Part shown: piece by piece, positions 41,906 through 50,501 of the stretch
Layout: each line of letters starts with the position of its first letter
How positions within the stretch are numbered: the first letter of the stretch is position 1
Assembly (NCBI RefSeq): GCF_001651035.1
Contig: NZ_LXRG01000163.1
Location: forward strand, 1 to 64,000
Length of the DNA: 64,000 nt
From: Halomonas sp. ALS9
GTDB lineage: Bacteria; Pseudomonadota; Gammaproteobacteria; Pseudomonadales; Halomonadaceae
Direction of reading: 5' to 3'
Notes under the pieces: model-generated
Told to the model about the DNA's origin: nothing
The model's database searches: none
Seen by the model: the letters and a program-made list of their open reading frames with translations, nothing else
Made by a program: the position numbers and the translations under genes

Positions 41906-42356
41906 GGGTAAATGGACCGCCGAGTTCGTGATTAAAAGTAACTATAAAGTGAATAAACCCAGGAACCATACCCCATGAAGGCAGGGGTGCATAGACTGTA
42001 TGCCTATACATAAAATGTAATTAAACATAAAAATAGCAATAATAGATAAAGATTACTATTTATAAACACCGTTTGCTAACAAATGTAACCAGTAAAGCTT
42101 GCTAACTAAATATCCTGAGTTAACTATAGGCAAAAAATACGTTTTTTAAAAATTTAACTATGCCCAATGGTAAGTATTTGGCCGCTCGCTAGGCGTGGAG
42201 CGCTTTTTTGCCTGCCACTAGCGGCTATTATCTAGCATTTTACAAGCATGGGCGGAAGTGTCGGCTGTTTCCTGGCATTCTAGCCATGCTTTTCGAACAC
42301 ATGCTTTTTCGAACATTAAGCGCATTGTTTCGCTGTATTGCGTTGAGGAAATCGAA
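41906..42356. other. A/T-rich divergent region between mepM and the LysR gene
   Basis: No gene of its own is visible. About 42000-42170 is strongly A/T-rich with many TAAA/TTAA runs and probable promoters for mepM. A GCCGCT/AGCGGC outer pair (about 42181-42226) encloses CGCT...AGCG followed by TTTTTT, a terminator-like element pointing to the plus strand with no gene before it. An in-frame extension of the LysR gene reaches back to 42258 but has no ribosome site. Confidence 0.5.
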
Positions 42357-43280
42357 ATGTCCCGGGTAACACTTTCACAATGGCAAATGTTGGCCGCCGT
42401 GGTTGACCACGGTGGCTTTGCGCGTGCGGCAGAAGCTGTACATAAAAGCCCTTCCACGCTGAATCATGCCGTGCATAAATTAGAAGAGCAGTTAGGCGTC
42501 CAAGTGTTGGAGCCTATTGGCCGACAAGTGCGGTTAACTGAAGCGGGCGAGCTGCTGCTTCGGCGTGCGCGTCAATTAATCGAGAGCGCGGCGTCGCTTG
42601 AGGATGTCGCCACCCGGTTAGCCGCTGGTTTAGAAGCGGAAGTAGTGGTAGCAATCGATCAGGTGTTTCCTGTTGCCGCTCAAGCCAAAGCGTTGGAGCG
42701 CTTTTCGGAAACGTACCCACAGGTGCGTGTTCAGTTACACGAGAGTGTGCTCAATGGCGGTATTGAGATGCTCTATGATGGCCGCGCAGATCTTGTGGTC
42801 TCTGGCATTGAGGCGCAGGGCTTTTTAGGTGAGCCGCTGGTAACGGTGCGTTTTGTTGCGGTGGCGCATCCCCAGCATGCGCTGCACCAATTGGGGCGCT
42901 CATTGGATCTGCGCGACTTGGCCCAACATCGGCAGTTAGTGGTACGTGATTCAGCACTGCGCCAATCAACCAACGCGGGTTGGCTGAAAGCGGAGCAGCG
43001 CTGGACCGTCAGCCACCTAAACACCTCGCTTGATATGCTAAGGCGTGGCCTGGGGTTTGCGTGGATGCCGGAAACACGTATTTCTGAAGAGTTAAAAAGT
43101 GGTCAATTAAAACCGCTACCTCTGCCAGCGGGCGGTATTCGCGAAGTGCCGATTCAGATAATTTTCCGCGACCGGGATCGGGCAGGGCCTGCGGCCCATG
43201 CGATGGCCGCTGCGCTGAAACAAGCCGTGGTAAGCGAGTGCGCGCTGCATGATTCGACTGACTCGAATGAAAGGCCGTAA
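42357..43280 (+). CDS. LysR-family transcriptional regulator
   Basis: A 307-residue regulator with a winged helix-turn-helix at 1-62 (LSQWQMLAAVVDHGGFARAAEAVHKSPSTLNHAVHKLEEQLGVQVLEPIGRQVRLTEAG) and a substrate-binding-like effector domain. The ATG at 42357 has GAGG about eight bases upstream. It precedes a glutathionyl-hydroquinone reductase gene by 91 bases on the same strand; whether it controls that gene is unproven. The ligand is unknown. Confidence 0.92.
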   Translation: MSRVTLSQWQMLAAVVDHGGFARAAEAVHKSPSTLNHAVHKLEEQLGVQVLEPIGRQVRLTEAGELLLRRARQLIESAASLEDVATRLAAGLEAEVVVAIDQVFPVAAQAKALERFSETYPQVRVQLHESVLNGGIEMLYDGRADLVVSGIEAQGFLGEPLVTVRFVAVAHPQHALHQLGRSLDLRDLAQHRQLVVRDSALRQSTNAGWLKAEQRWTVSHLNTSLDMLRRGLGFAWMPETRISEELKSGQLKPLPLPAGGIREVPIQIIFRDRDRAGPAAHAMAAALKQAVVSECALHDSTDSNERP

Positions 43281-43371
43281 AACATCCGCTTGAGCCTCCT
43301 TGAAGCGGGCGTATGCTGAAAAAAGTAATGCAATAGCTATAAGACCCAAAAAACTTTTCAGGAGACGCTTC

Positions 43372-44364
43372 ATGGGACTACTTGTAAACGGCGAATGGCA
43401 AGACCAGTGGTATGACACCAAAAAGCACGGCGGCGAGTTTGTACGCGAATCTGCCCAGTTGCGCGATTGGGTGGGTGACCAGGCTGAGACCGACGGCGAT
43501 TGTCACCCCGCTGAAAAAGAGCGCTATCACTTATATGTATCGCTCGCCTGCCCCTGGGCGCATCGCGCCTTGATTATGCGCAAGTTGAAAGGGCTGGAGC
43601 CGCTGATCGGTACATCTCATGTCAGCCCGTTGATGCTCGACCAAGGCTGGACGTACCGCCAGGACGAGGGCGCCAGTGGTGACCCCATTAACAACGTCGA
43701 CTTTCACCATCAGCTCTACACCATGACCGACCCGCACTATACCGGCCGTGTTACTGTGCCCGTGCTATGGGATAAACAGCGTAGTGCCATTGTTAATAAT
43801 GAGTCTGCGGATCTGCTGCGTATGTTTAATCGTGCGTTTGATGAGTTGACTGGTAACGACCTGGATTTTTACCCTCAAGACCTGCGTAGCATCATTGATG
43901 ACGTTAACGCTGATGTCTACGACCACATCAATAATGGTGTCTATAAATCGGGCTTTGCCACCGAACAGGCGGTTTATGAAAAGCATGTGAAGGCATTGTT
44001 TGACGCCCTAGGGCGTATGGAAGCACGCTTGGCTGAACAGCGTTATTTGGCAGGCGAGTGGCTAACCGAGGCGGACATTCGTCTGTTTACAACGCTGATC
44101 CGGTTTGATGCAGTTTACTATGGTCACTTCAAATGCAATTTTAAGCGTATTGAGGACTACCCCAATCTTTCCAATTACGTGAGAGAAATCTACCAGTGGC
44201 CCGGGGTGGCTGAGACCGTCAATATGGATCACATCAAACGCCACTACTATTATAGCCACGACACGATTAACCCGACGCGTATCGTGCCTGCTGGCCCACT
44301 ACTCGATTTTCAGCGGTCTCATGACCGGGAACGTTTGCCGGGCAAAGGGGTGCGGCGGAAATAG
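43372..44364 (+). CDS. yqjG: Glutathionyl-hydroquinone reductase (YqjG/Xi-class GST)
   Basis: A 330-residue xi-class glutathione transferase that reduces glutathionyl-hydroquinones to hydroquinones. The N-terminal GST fold carries the active Cys60 in SLACPWAHRALIM (CPWA motif), with the characteristic RYHLYVSLACPW and an all-helical C-terminal domain with TEADIRLFTTLIRFDAVYYGHFKCN. AGGAG lies seven bases before the ATG at 43372; the longer frame is unsupported. Gene ends with a bidirectional terminator. Confidence 0.93.
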   Translation: MGLLVNGEWQDQWYDTKKHGGEFVRESAQLRDWVGDQAETDGDCHPAEKERYHLYVSLACPWAHRALIMRKLKGLEPLIGTSHVSPLMLDQGWTYRQDEGASGDPINNVDFHHQLYTMTDPHYTGRVTVPVLWDKQRSAIVNNESADLLRMFNRAFDELTGNDLDFYPQDLRSIIDDVNADVYDHINNGVYKSGFATEQAVYEKHVKALFDALGRMEARLAEQRYLAGEWLTEADIRLFTTLIRFDAVYYGHFKCNFKRIEDYPNLSNYVREIYQWPGVAETVNMDHIKRHYYYSHDTINPTRIVPAGPLLDFQRSHDRERLPGKGVRRK

Positions 44365-44392
44365 TAAACCCGACACAAGGCGGTTTTCATCA

Positions 44393-44422
44393 AAAAGGGC
44401 CACCCCATTGGGCGGCCCTTTT
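44393..44422. terminator. Bidirectional terminator
   Basis: AAAAGGGCC pairs with GGCCCTTTT between the convergent yqjG-like and PRC-barrel genes, with A- and T-runs on the respective sides. Confidence 0.85.
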
Positions 44423-44451
44423 AACTATTGATGCTGACTGACTTAACAACC

Positions 44452-44934
44452 TTATTGGTCTGCGTTTACCGCATCGCGAGTGCGCTGCCAAGCGCTCTCA
44501 GCGCCTTCTTGGGTCGTTTGCCAGGCATCACGGGCGTTGGCTTTAGTCTGTTCCCACCAGTCATTATCATAAGCAGGGAAGGCTTCCACCTCTTCCTGGC
44601 TGGCGTCGACCATGATGCGATGTTCGGTATCACCGTCGGCTTCCGTTTCGGTTTCTAGGGTGAAGTAATCGGTATCAACAACGATTTCACGACCGCCTAG
44701 GCCAAGTACTGAACCGCTTTCGATCACAATGGCACTGATACGCATCTCTTCATCAAACAAGATATCATCAACGTTGCCAATTTCTTCGCCGGAACCGCCG
44801 GCAAAATAGACCTCTGCATCAAGAATATCATCAGCAGAATACATGCCCTGAGGTTCGTTTTGGGCATGAGCACCCATCGCAAAGCTTCCCAGTAGGGCGG
44901 TACTGATCACTGTAGTCAGGATTGTCTTACGCAT
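44452..44934 (-). CDS. Exported PRC-barrel domain protein
   Basis: A 160-residue protein with a signal peptide ending at GAHAQ (about residue 25). The PRC-barrel part (about 32-110) includes GMYSADDILDAEVYFAGGSGEEIGNVDDILFDEEMRISAIVIESGSVLGLGGREIVVD. The C-terminus is acidic and helical. Such small proteins accumulate under envelope or osmotic stress; exact role unknown. It lies near a CsbD gene of the same strand (102 bases apart). Confidence 0.88.
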   Translation of the reverse strand: MRKTILTTVISTALLGSFAMGAHAQNEPQGMYSADDILDAEVYFAGGSGEEIGNVDDILFDEEMRISAIVIESGSVLGLGGREIVVDTDYFTLETETEADGDTEHRIMVDASQEEVEAFPAYDNDWWEQTKANARDAWQTTQEGAESAWQRTRDAVNADQ

Positions 44935-45036
44935 AGCATCTCTCCATGTGGCTACGATAGAAGGTAGGTCGCCTACCGAATGTGGATAAAAATATCGACC
45001 TACTTAAAACAGAATGTAAAAGGTGCAGTAAAAGAG

Positions 45037-45234
45037 TTACTGCTTATCAGCCCAGTCGTCGGCTTGGCGCTCTGCTTCTTCGCGCTCAAGACCGTATTTC
45101 TGCTGAAGTTTGCCCACCAACTGATCTTTCTTACCGCCGATCTGATCCAATTCATCGTCAGTAAGCTCGCCCCAGCTAGAACGGGCCTTACCCTTCATCT
45201 CTTTCCATTTGCCTTCAATTTGATCCCAGTTCAT
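45037..45234 (-). CDS. CsbD-family stress protein
   Basis: A 65-residue acidic protein beginning MNWDQIEGKWKEMKGKARSSWG with two CsbD repeats (GKWKEMKGK and GKKDQLVGKLQ). CsbD-like proteins rise under general or stationary-phase stress and have no known reaction. AAGGAG lies eight bases before the ATG. Confidence 0.92.
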   Translation of the reverse strand: MNWDQIEGKWKEMKGKARSSWGELTDDELDQIGGKKDQLVGKLQQKYGLEREEAERQADDWADKQ

Positions 45235-45817
45235 TGCATCGCTCCTTGAGAATAGTGAACTTGTTTAGGCAATTCTTAGGTTAGACTATATGTGCACAAG
45301 TGCAAGTGCTTGATTCATTGTGGTGCAAGATTGAGGGGTAAGAGAAAGTGCGTGAAAAAACTGGTCATGAGTAAAATGCGGTGTTAGGATGAGCCCTCCT
45401 CGCATGTGTTGACCCCTCCATCATGACGGTGAGTGTTTGTCTACATAGCCATTAATAACGCAGTTGTTAATGGGCCTGCTATTAATGAGTCAAAATTAAT
45501 AGCTAATCGTAGCAACGCTTACGGGAACATCTCGCCATTTGCTAGATGTTCATTGCTGTGAAGATGGCGCGCCTCCAGTATTTCACCACACGGGTGAAAT
45601 CGGCGCAGTAGGTCGCCACAACGGTTGGCCCGTTAACGCGGTGCTTGCCAACCGGATGCTAGGTGCGACCGGCGTCTCCGACTCCATTGATGGCTTTGAC
45701 CGCTACGGCGGTGCCTGTTTCGATAGCGACCACATGTTATGTCGTTATGTGATGACAGAGTCAGAGACGCTTATGATGTTTTTTGCCGGTATTTACCGGC
45801 CTACCAAGGTGTGATTA
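45235..45817. other. Long gene-free region before the helicase
   Basis: The CsbD gene's promoter lies at the left end. The right part (45525-45817) is the presumed leader of the DEAD-box helicase and contains several hairpins (described separately). A 91-codon plus-strand frame at 45539-45814 has no ribosome site and no recognisable protein sequence, so I treat the stretch as non-coding. Confidence 0.6.
45525..45712 (+). promoter_or_regulatory. Structured leader of the DEAD-box helicase gene
   Basis: Four hairpins stand in line: GAACATCT/AGATGTTC (45525-45551), ATTTCACC/GGTGAAAT with an ACAC-type loop (45580-45600), CGGTTGGC/GCCAACCG (45622-45654) and ACCGC-TACG-GCGGT (45699-45712), the last with a very stable UACG tetraloop. 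Cold-induced helicase mRNAs (csdA-like) commonly have long folded leaders that give temperature or self-regulation. Role inferred. Confidence 0.55.
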
Positions 45818-47533
45818 ATGACCTCGACTTCTGTCGCCTCGCCGAGCTTCGGCGATCTGGCTCTTTTGCCTGCCGTTCTGTCTGCTGTTGAATCACAGGG
45901 CTACCTAGTTCCCTCGCCGATTCAAGCGCAAACCATCCCCGCGCTGCTTGAAGGCCGCGATATGCTGGGCCAAGCCCAGACGGGTACCGGCAAAACTGCA
46001 GCGTTTGCATTACCGTTACTGTCACGTTTAGAACTGACTCGCCGCGAGCCGCAAGTGTTGGTGATGGCGCCAACCCGCGAATTGGCTCAGCAAGTAGCTG
46101 CCTCATTTAGTAAGTATGGCCAAAACCTCAAAGGTCTCGAAGTTGCGACCCTATGTGGCGGCCAAGAGTACCGTGAACAGCTGGGCGCCCTTAAGCGTGG
46201 CGCGCAAGTCGTTGTGGGTACTCCCGGCCGTATTATCGACCACCTGGATCGCGGTAGCCTGAAGCTTGATGGCCTGTCCGCCCTCGTGCTGGACGAAGCT
46301 GATGAAATGCTGCGCATGGGCTTTATCGACGACGTAAAACGCGTGGTTGCCGATACCCCGAAAGATGCTCAGCGTGTTTTCTTCTCGGCGACACTGCCGA
46401 CTGAAATTGAGCGCATCGTTAACCGTTATTTGGTTAACCCAGTGAAAGTCGCGATTGAGTCCGGCACTACGACCGGCGAAAACATCGAACAGCGCATTGT
46501 GCGCGTTGATGGCGGCGCTAAGCTTGAAGCTCTTTCGCGTATTCTCGAAGTCGAACCGGTCGATGGGGCCATCGTCTTTGTGCGTACTCGTGCAGCGTGT
46601 ACCACGCTGGTTGAGCAGTTAACTGCTCGTGGCGTTAACGCCGCTGGCCTGTCGGGTGATCTCGATCAGAGCCTGCGTGAGCGTACTATTACGCGCTTGA
46701 AGCGTGGCAAAGTCGACGTGCTGATCGCAACCGATGTGGCAGCGCGTGGTCTTGACGTTTCGCGCATCACCCACGTGATCAACTATGACCTACCGCAAGA
46801 TGCGGAAGCCTACACGCACCGTATCGGTCGTACCGGTCGTGCGGGGCGTAGCGGTATCGCGATTACTTTTGCCGGCTTCCGTGAAGCTCGCAAAGTGGGT
46901 TGGATGGAGCAGGCAACCGGTCAGAAAATGACTGAAATGCCATTGCCTGATGAAGCTGCCATTCGCGCCCACCGCGATGACGTCTTCCATAACCGGGTTA
47001 TCGCTTCCTTAACCAAAGGCGCAGAAGAGCAGCGTGCCTTGATTGAGCGGCTGATCGAAGAAGGTCACGACCCGATTGAGCTGACCTGTGCGTTTGCCGC
47101 TATGGCACGTGCTGACGAAGCGCCGATCGGTCGCCTACAGGCACCGCGCAAAGAGAAGCCTTCGCGTGATGGCGCGCCAGCCGGTAAGCCGGGTGCACGT
47201 CGTGAACGCACTAGCGGCCCGACCGAAGGCATGACGCGCTACCGCGTCTCCGTTGGTCATAAAGATGGCGTCAAGCCAGGCCAACTTGTTGGCGCTCTCG
47301 CTAATGAAGGCGGCATTGAAGGCGCGCGTATCGGTCGTATCGATATTCGCAACGCTTTCTCTGTGGTCGAACTGCCGAGCGGCTTGCCCTCGACGATTCT
47401 GACTAAGATGGCCCGTGCTCGTGTGGCTGGCCGTCCGCTGGAAATCAGCGAAGACAGCGCACCGGCTGAGCGGGCTCCGCGCCGTCGTCGTGACGAAGGC
47501 GATGCGCCGGTTCGTCGTCGCGAACGCGCATAA
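45818..47533 (+). CDS. deaD: DEAD-box RNA helicase, CsdA/DeaD type
   Basis: A 571-residue ATP-dependent RNA helicase. Motifs in order: Q motif near 33-38, Walker A AQTGTGKTA (Lys59), PTRELAQQV, DEAD, SAT and HRIGRTGRAG. A linker rich in Arg/Lys is followed by a DbpA-type RNA-binding domain (about 475-545; RYRVSVGHKDGVKPGQLVGALANEGGIEGARIGRIDIRNAFSVVELP) and a basic tail. DeaD helps ribosome assembly and mRNA turnover, especially in the cold. It has a structured leader and a strong terminator. Confidence 0.93.
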   Translation: MTSTSVASPSFGDLALLPAVLSAVESQGYLVPSPIQAQTIPALLEGRDMLGQAQTGTGKTAAFALPLLSRLELTRREPQVLVMAPTRELAQQVAASFSKYGQNLKGLEVATLCGGQEYREQLGALKRGAQVVVGTPGRIIDHLDRGSLKLDGLSALVLDEADEMLRMGFIDDVKRVVADTPKDAQRVFFSATLPTEIERIVNRYLVNPVKVAIESGTTTGENIEQRIVRVDGGAKLEALSRILEVEPVDGAIVFVRTRAACTTLVEQLTARGVNAAGLSGDLDQSLRERTITRLKRGKVDVLIATDVAARGLDVSRITHVINYDLPQDAEAYTHRIGRTGRAGRSGIAITFAGFREARKVGWMEQATGQKMTEMPLPDEAAIRAHRDDVFHNRVIASLTKGAEEQRALIERLIEEGHDPIELTCAFAAMARADEAPIGRLQAPRKEKPSRDGAPAGKPGARRERTSGPTEGMTRYRVSVGHKDGVKPGQLVGALANEGGIEGARIGRIDIRNAFSVVELPSGLPSTILTKMARARVAGRPLEISEDSAPAERAPRRRRDEGDAPVRRRERA

Positions 47534-47574
47534 GGATTAATCAGCTGCCGCCAAGCGGCAACTGAGAATATCTC

Positions 47575-47613
47575 AACGCCCCCGCACCTTTACTGGTGCG
47601 GGGGCGTTTTTTT
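47575..47613 (+). terminator. Strong terminator after deaD
   Basis: AACGCCCCCGCACC pairs perfectly with GGTGCGGGGGCGTT (loop TTTACT) and is followed by a run of seven T. A small TGCCGC/GCGGCA hairpin lies just before it at 47546-47560. Confidence 0.95.
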
Positions 47614-47621
47614 GCTACTTT

Positions 47622-47677
47622 ATTCACCATTCACCATTCACCATTCACCATTCACCATTCACCATTCACCATTCACC
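47622..47677. repeat. Eight perfect ATTCACC heptamer repeats
   Basis: Seven-base units repeat eight times without error over 56 bases, ending 17 bases before the endonuclease V start codon and directly before its ribosome site. The array begins nine bases after the deaD terminator T-run, inside the presumed leader or promoter of the next gene. Such short repeats change length by slippage, so spacing to a promoter or leader folding could vary between cells. Confidence 0.95.
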
Positions 47678-47694
47678 GTTTCAAGGAGGAAGCC

Positions 47695-48381
47695 ATGTTC
47701 ACACCACTACACCAATGGAACCTGGCACCGAGGGAGGCGAGGGCACTGCAGTCGCAATTGGCCAAACGCTTAGAAATGACAGACCGCTTAGCACCGGTAA
47801 CGCATATCGCCGGGGTAGATATTGGTTTTGAAGAGGGGGGCGAAATCACCCGGGCGGCGGTGGTGGTATTAAAATGGAACCCCGCCACAGCACCCGAGTT
47901 AAGCGTGGTTGAGCAAGTCGTTCACCGTGAGCCAACGCGTATGCCGTATATTCCCGGCCTGCTGTCGTTTCGCGAAATTCCCGCTGCGCTGGGCGCGTTT
48001 GAGAAACTCAACGTGATACCTGAACTGGTCATGGTCGATGGTCAGGGGATTGCGCACCCACGCCGGTTAGGGGTGGCGGCTCACTTAGGGCTATGGCTGG
48101 ATTTGCCCACTATTGGAATTGCCAAGTCGCGCCTGTGTGGCCAACACACTGAAGTGGGCGATCAGCGTGGTGACTGGGTGCCGCTTTACGCGGGGCAAGA
48201 GACCATTGGGGCGGTTTTACGCTCCCGAACCAGGGTTAAACCCGTCTACATATCGCCTGGGCATCGCATCACCCTGGAGACATCGCTTGAGTGGGTGATG
48301 CGCTGCTTAGGGCGCACCAAGCTGCCTGAGCCAACGCGGCTGGCGGATCGATTGGCTTCGCGACGTGACCAGCGTAAGTAG
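47695..48381 (+). CDS. nfi: Endonuclease V (deoxyinosine 3' endonuclease)
   Basis: A 228-residue DNA-repair nuclease that cuts the second phosphodiester bond 3' to deoxyinosine. Conserved elements: THIAGVDIGF (metal Asp42), PYIPGLLSFREIP (Glu94) and LVMVDGQGIAHPRRLGVAAHLGLWLDLPTIGIAKSRL (Asp115). The ATG at 47695 has an ideal AAGGAGG; an upstream open frame would translate the heptamer array and is rejected. The end YISPGHRITLETSLEWVMRC is typical of the family. Confidence 0.95.
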   Translation: MFTPLHQWNLAPREARALQSQLAKRLEMTDRLAPVTHIAGVDIGFEEGGEITRAAVVVLKWNPATAPELSVVEQVVHREPTRMPYIPGLLSFREIPAALGAFEKLNVIPELVMVDGQGIAHPRRLGVAAHLGLWLDLPTIGIAKSRLCGQHTEVGDQRGDWVPLYAGQETIGAVLRSRTRVKPVYISPGHRITLETSLEWVMRCLGRTKLPEPTRLADRLASRRDQRK

Positions 48382-48398
48382 TCGGCTTGTGCTAAGCG

Positions 48399-49115
48399 CT
48401 ACACAAACGCCAAAAAACGTCGCAGTAGGCTGGAAGCTTCGTGGCAGTCCACAATGTTTGCCAGCAGCGTATCGGGCTCTTCGCCCTGGTCGCGCAGCGC
48501 GGCGCGCTGGCGACCAAGGTAGGCGCGCATTACTGGTGCAGTAAACTCAGGGTGAAACTGCACGCTCCACTGGCGTGGGCCGTAGCGCAGCGCTTGGTGG
48601 GCGTCGTGGCTGTTATGGGCCAGCACCGTGGAGCCGTGAGGCGCCTGCATCACCGATTGGGCATGGGTCAGATGGGCAGCAAAGCTTTCCGGCAATTGGC
48701 CAAACAGCGGGTCTTGCTGTCCCGCTTGGGTTAGCCGCACGGTACGTGTGCCGGATTCCCTACCCGCCGGGTGGTAGTCGCTCACGCCACCAAAAGCGGC
48801 GGCCATTAACTGGTGGCCGTAGCAAACGCCTAGCATTGGCGTGTCGTTTGCTAACGCCTCTTGCAGCCACGGCTTGAGTGCTTCGCTCCAGGGCTCGGCT
48901 TCACTGACCATACTGTGCGAGCCGGTAATCACAATGCCCGCGAGGGTCTTAAGCTCAGGCGCGCTGGGTTGGCGAGTTGCATCCCACACCTGTAAATCTA
49001 AATGTGCGGGCATAGCCGTGCTAAGCTGCTTTGCAAATAGCGTTTCAAAATCACCGTGCTGGTCGACAACTTCCGGAAAAGCGTCGCCGGTTTTAACGAT
49101 CAATACACAGGCCAT
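48399..49115 (-). CDS. Class I glutamine amidotransferase-like protein (GMP synthase-like)
   Basis: A 238-residue single-domain amidotransferase. The nucleophile elbow is GVCYGHQL with Cys98; the His-Glu pair is in VQFHPEF; the oxyanion strand is GIVITGSHSMV. It resembles the free-standing GuaA-N-like proteins (YfeJ type) that lack a synthetase domain. The ATG at 49115 has GGGAG seven bases upstream. It might be a gamma-glutamyl hydrolase or a donor to an unknown ligase; the nearest ligase candidate is the amidoligase at 50502-51512. Confidence 0.88.
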   Translation of the reverse strand: MACVLIVKTGDAFPEVVDQHGDFETLFAKQLSTAMPAHLDLQVWDATRQPSAPELKTLAGIVITGSHSMVSEAEPWSEALKPWLQEALANDTPMLGVCYGHQLMAAAFGGVSDYHPAGRESGTRTVRLTQAGQQDPLFGQLPESFAAHLTHAQSVMQAPHGSTVLAHNSHDAHQALRYGPRQWSVQFHPEFTAPVMRAYLGRQRAALRDQGEEPDTLLANIVDCHEASSLLRRFLAFV

Positions 49116-49251
49116 ATCACTCCCTCGGTAGGATGAAACGCAAACGTTGAACAAAGGCCTTTCAGGCAGAACGCAAAGACATGAAGATAGCCTAACATGG
49201 CTTACCAAATGGCCAACACGTATTCATTGTTAACCTCATAAGGAGAAGATA

Positions 49252-49752
49252 ATGCAACAGATTACCCGCGCAGGCGAGCCGTTAGATGTCGCTGGCACAC
49301 TGCCTGCAAAAGGGCAGGCGGCGCCTGCGATGACGCTGACCAACACTGATTTGCAAGACGTTACTCTGGAGACTTATGCCGGTAAGCGTAAAGTGCTGAA
49401 TATCATTCCCAGTGTGGATACGCCCACCTGTGCCATGTCTACGCGCCACTTTAACGAGCTGGCGTCTAACCTTGCGGACACAGTGGTATTGGTTGTTTCA
49501 GCAGACTTACCGTTTGCGGCCAAACGCTTTTGTGGTGCAGAAGGGTTGGATAATGTCGAAACACTATCGACTTTCCGCCACCCCGAATTTCGCGAAGCCT
49601 GGGGCGTAGCACTGTGCAACAACCCCATGGAGGGGCTATGCGCCCGTGCAGTAGTGGTACTGGATGCCGACAACCGAGTGCTGCATAGCGAGCTGGTGAG
49701 CGAGTTGAAAAATGAGCCCGATTACGAGGCGGCCTTAGCGGTGTTGAACTAG
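49252..49752 (+). CDS. tpx: Thiol peroxidase Tpx
   Basis: A 166-residue peroxiredoxin that reduces H2O2 and alkyl peroxides with thioredoxin. The peroxidatic Cys60 is in [14 protein letters not shown] and the resolving Cys94 in KRFCGAEG, the same spacing as the E. coli enzyme. AAGGAG lies about eight bases before the ATG. The gene is divergent from the amidotransferase upstream and ends nine bases from the convergent PuuD-like gene. Confidence 0.96.
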   Translation: MQQITRAGEPLDVAGTLPAKGQAAPAMTLTNTDLQDVTLETYAGKRKVLNIIPSVDTPTCAMSTRHFNELASNLADTVVLVVSADLPFAAKRFCGAEGLDNVETLSTFRHPEFREAWGVALCNNPMEGLCARAVVVLDADNRVLHSELVSELKNEPDYEAALAVLN

Positions 49753-49760
49753 TCGCCTGG

Positions 49761-50441
49761 TTAGGCCTTCCGTTTAGCATGCTGTTCTGACGCCCTCACC
49801 AGCGCGCGAATTAAGCGCTGTTGGGGGCGGTTGAAAATCAACCACTCTGGGTGCCACTGCACGCCAATCAAAAAGTCGTGTTCGCGCGACTCAATGCCCT
49901 GCACCAAACCATCCCTGTCACGTGCAACGATTTCAATCCCTCTACCTGCCTGATAAACGGCTTGGTGATGCAGGCTGTTAACCCGGCACCAGGTGACGCC
50001 TAGCAAACGGTGCAATTTGCTCGCCCCTACGATATCCACAGTTTTGCGCGGCAATACAGTTCGGCGCCGTTTCAGCCCTTCATGGGTCGTATAGATATCA
50101 GGATCCAGGGTGCCGCCAAGGTGCACATTGATTAATTGCGCCCCCCGGCAAATACCCAGTACAGGGGTGTTTAGTGGAATAAAGCGCTCAAGTAGGGTGA
50201 GCTCAAGTTCATCCCGGGCGGGGTCAAGGCGTACATCCAGTTGGACTTCGCCCCCATAAAGGTGGGCCTGAATGTCGTCGCCGCCGCCAACGATTAAGCC
50301 ATCAAGGCTTTCTGGCTGCGGGCGCGAAGGCGATAACCTAAGCGGTTTACCGCCGTGCCGCCAGACGGCAAACCAATCGAAACACCACGCTAAATGGCTT
50401 TTTTGGTCAGAGGTAGTAATTCCGATAAGCGGCCGAGTCAT
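49761..50441 (-). CDS. Class I amidotransferase/gamma-glutamyl hydrolase, PuuD family
   Basis: A 226-residue peptidase-C26-type protein. The catalytic triad is visible: Cys98 in GICRGAQLIN, His197 and Glu199 in GVQWHPEW. PuuD cleaves gamma-glutamyl-GABA; relatives hydrolyse other gamma-glutamyl amides. It is 60 bases downstream of the amidoligase gene on the same strand, so the two are probably cotranscribed. Amidoligase-amidotransferase gene pairs have been predicted by genome analysis to make and break gamma-glutamyl type amide bonds on small molecules or peptides; the target here is unknown. Confidence 0.85.
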   Translation of the reverse strand: MTRPLIGITTSDQKSHLAWCFDWFAVWRHGGKPLRLSPSRPQPESLDGLIVGGGDDIQAHLYGGEVQLDVRLDPARDELELTLLERFIPLNTPVLGICRGAQLINVHLGGTLDPDIYTTHEGLKRRRTVLPRKTVDIVGASKLHRLLGVTWCRVNSLHHQAVYQAGRGIEIVARDRDGLVQGIESREHDFLIGVQWHPEWLIFNRPQQRLIRALVRASEQHAKRKA

Positions 50442-50501
50442 ACGGGTCGTTACTCACTGTGACAGAAAATGATAGATGCAAAACGAAGCATTGTAAGAAG
50501 G

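Noticed and set aside
45539-45814. Plus-strand frame of 91 codons before deaD
   Set aside because: No ribosome site, no family resemblance, and it contains several stable hairpins more consistent with a leader RNA.
47622-47677. CRISPR-like array
   Set aside because: The units are seven bases with no spacers; this is a simple tandem repeat.
47596-47694. Longer start of endonuclease V reading through the heptamer array
   Set aside because: It would add a FTIHHSP repeat absent from the family, while ATG 47695 has a perfect ribosome site and fits the usual N-terminus.
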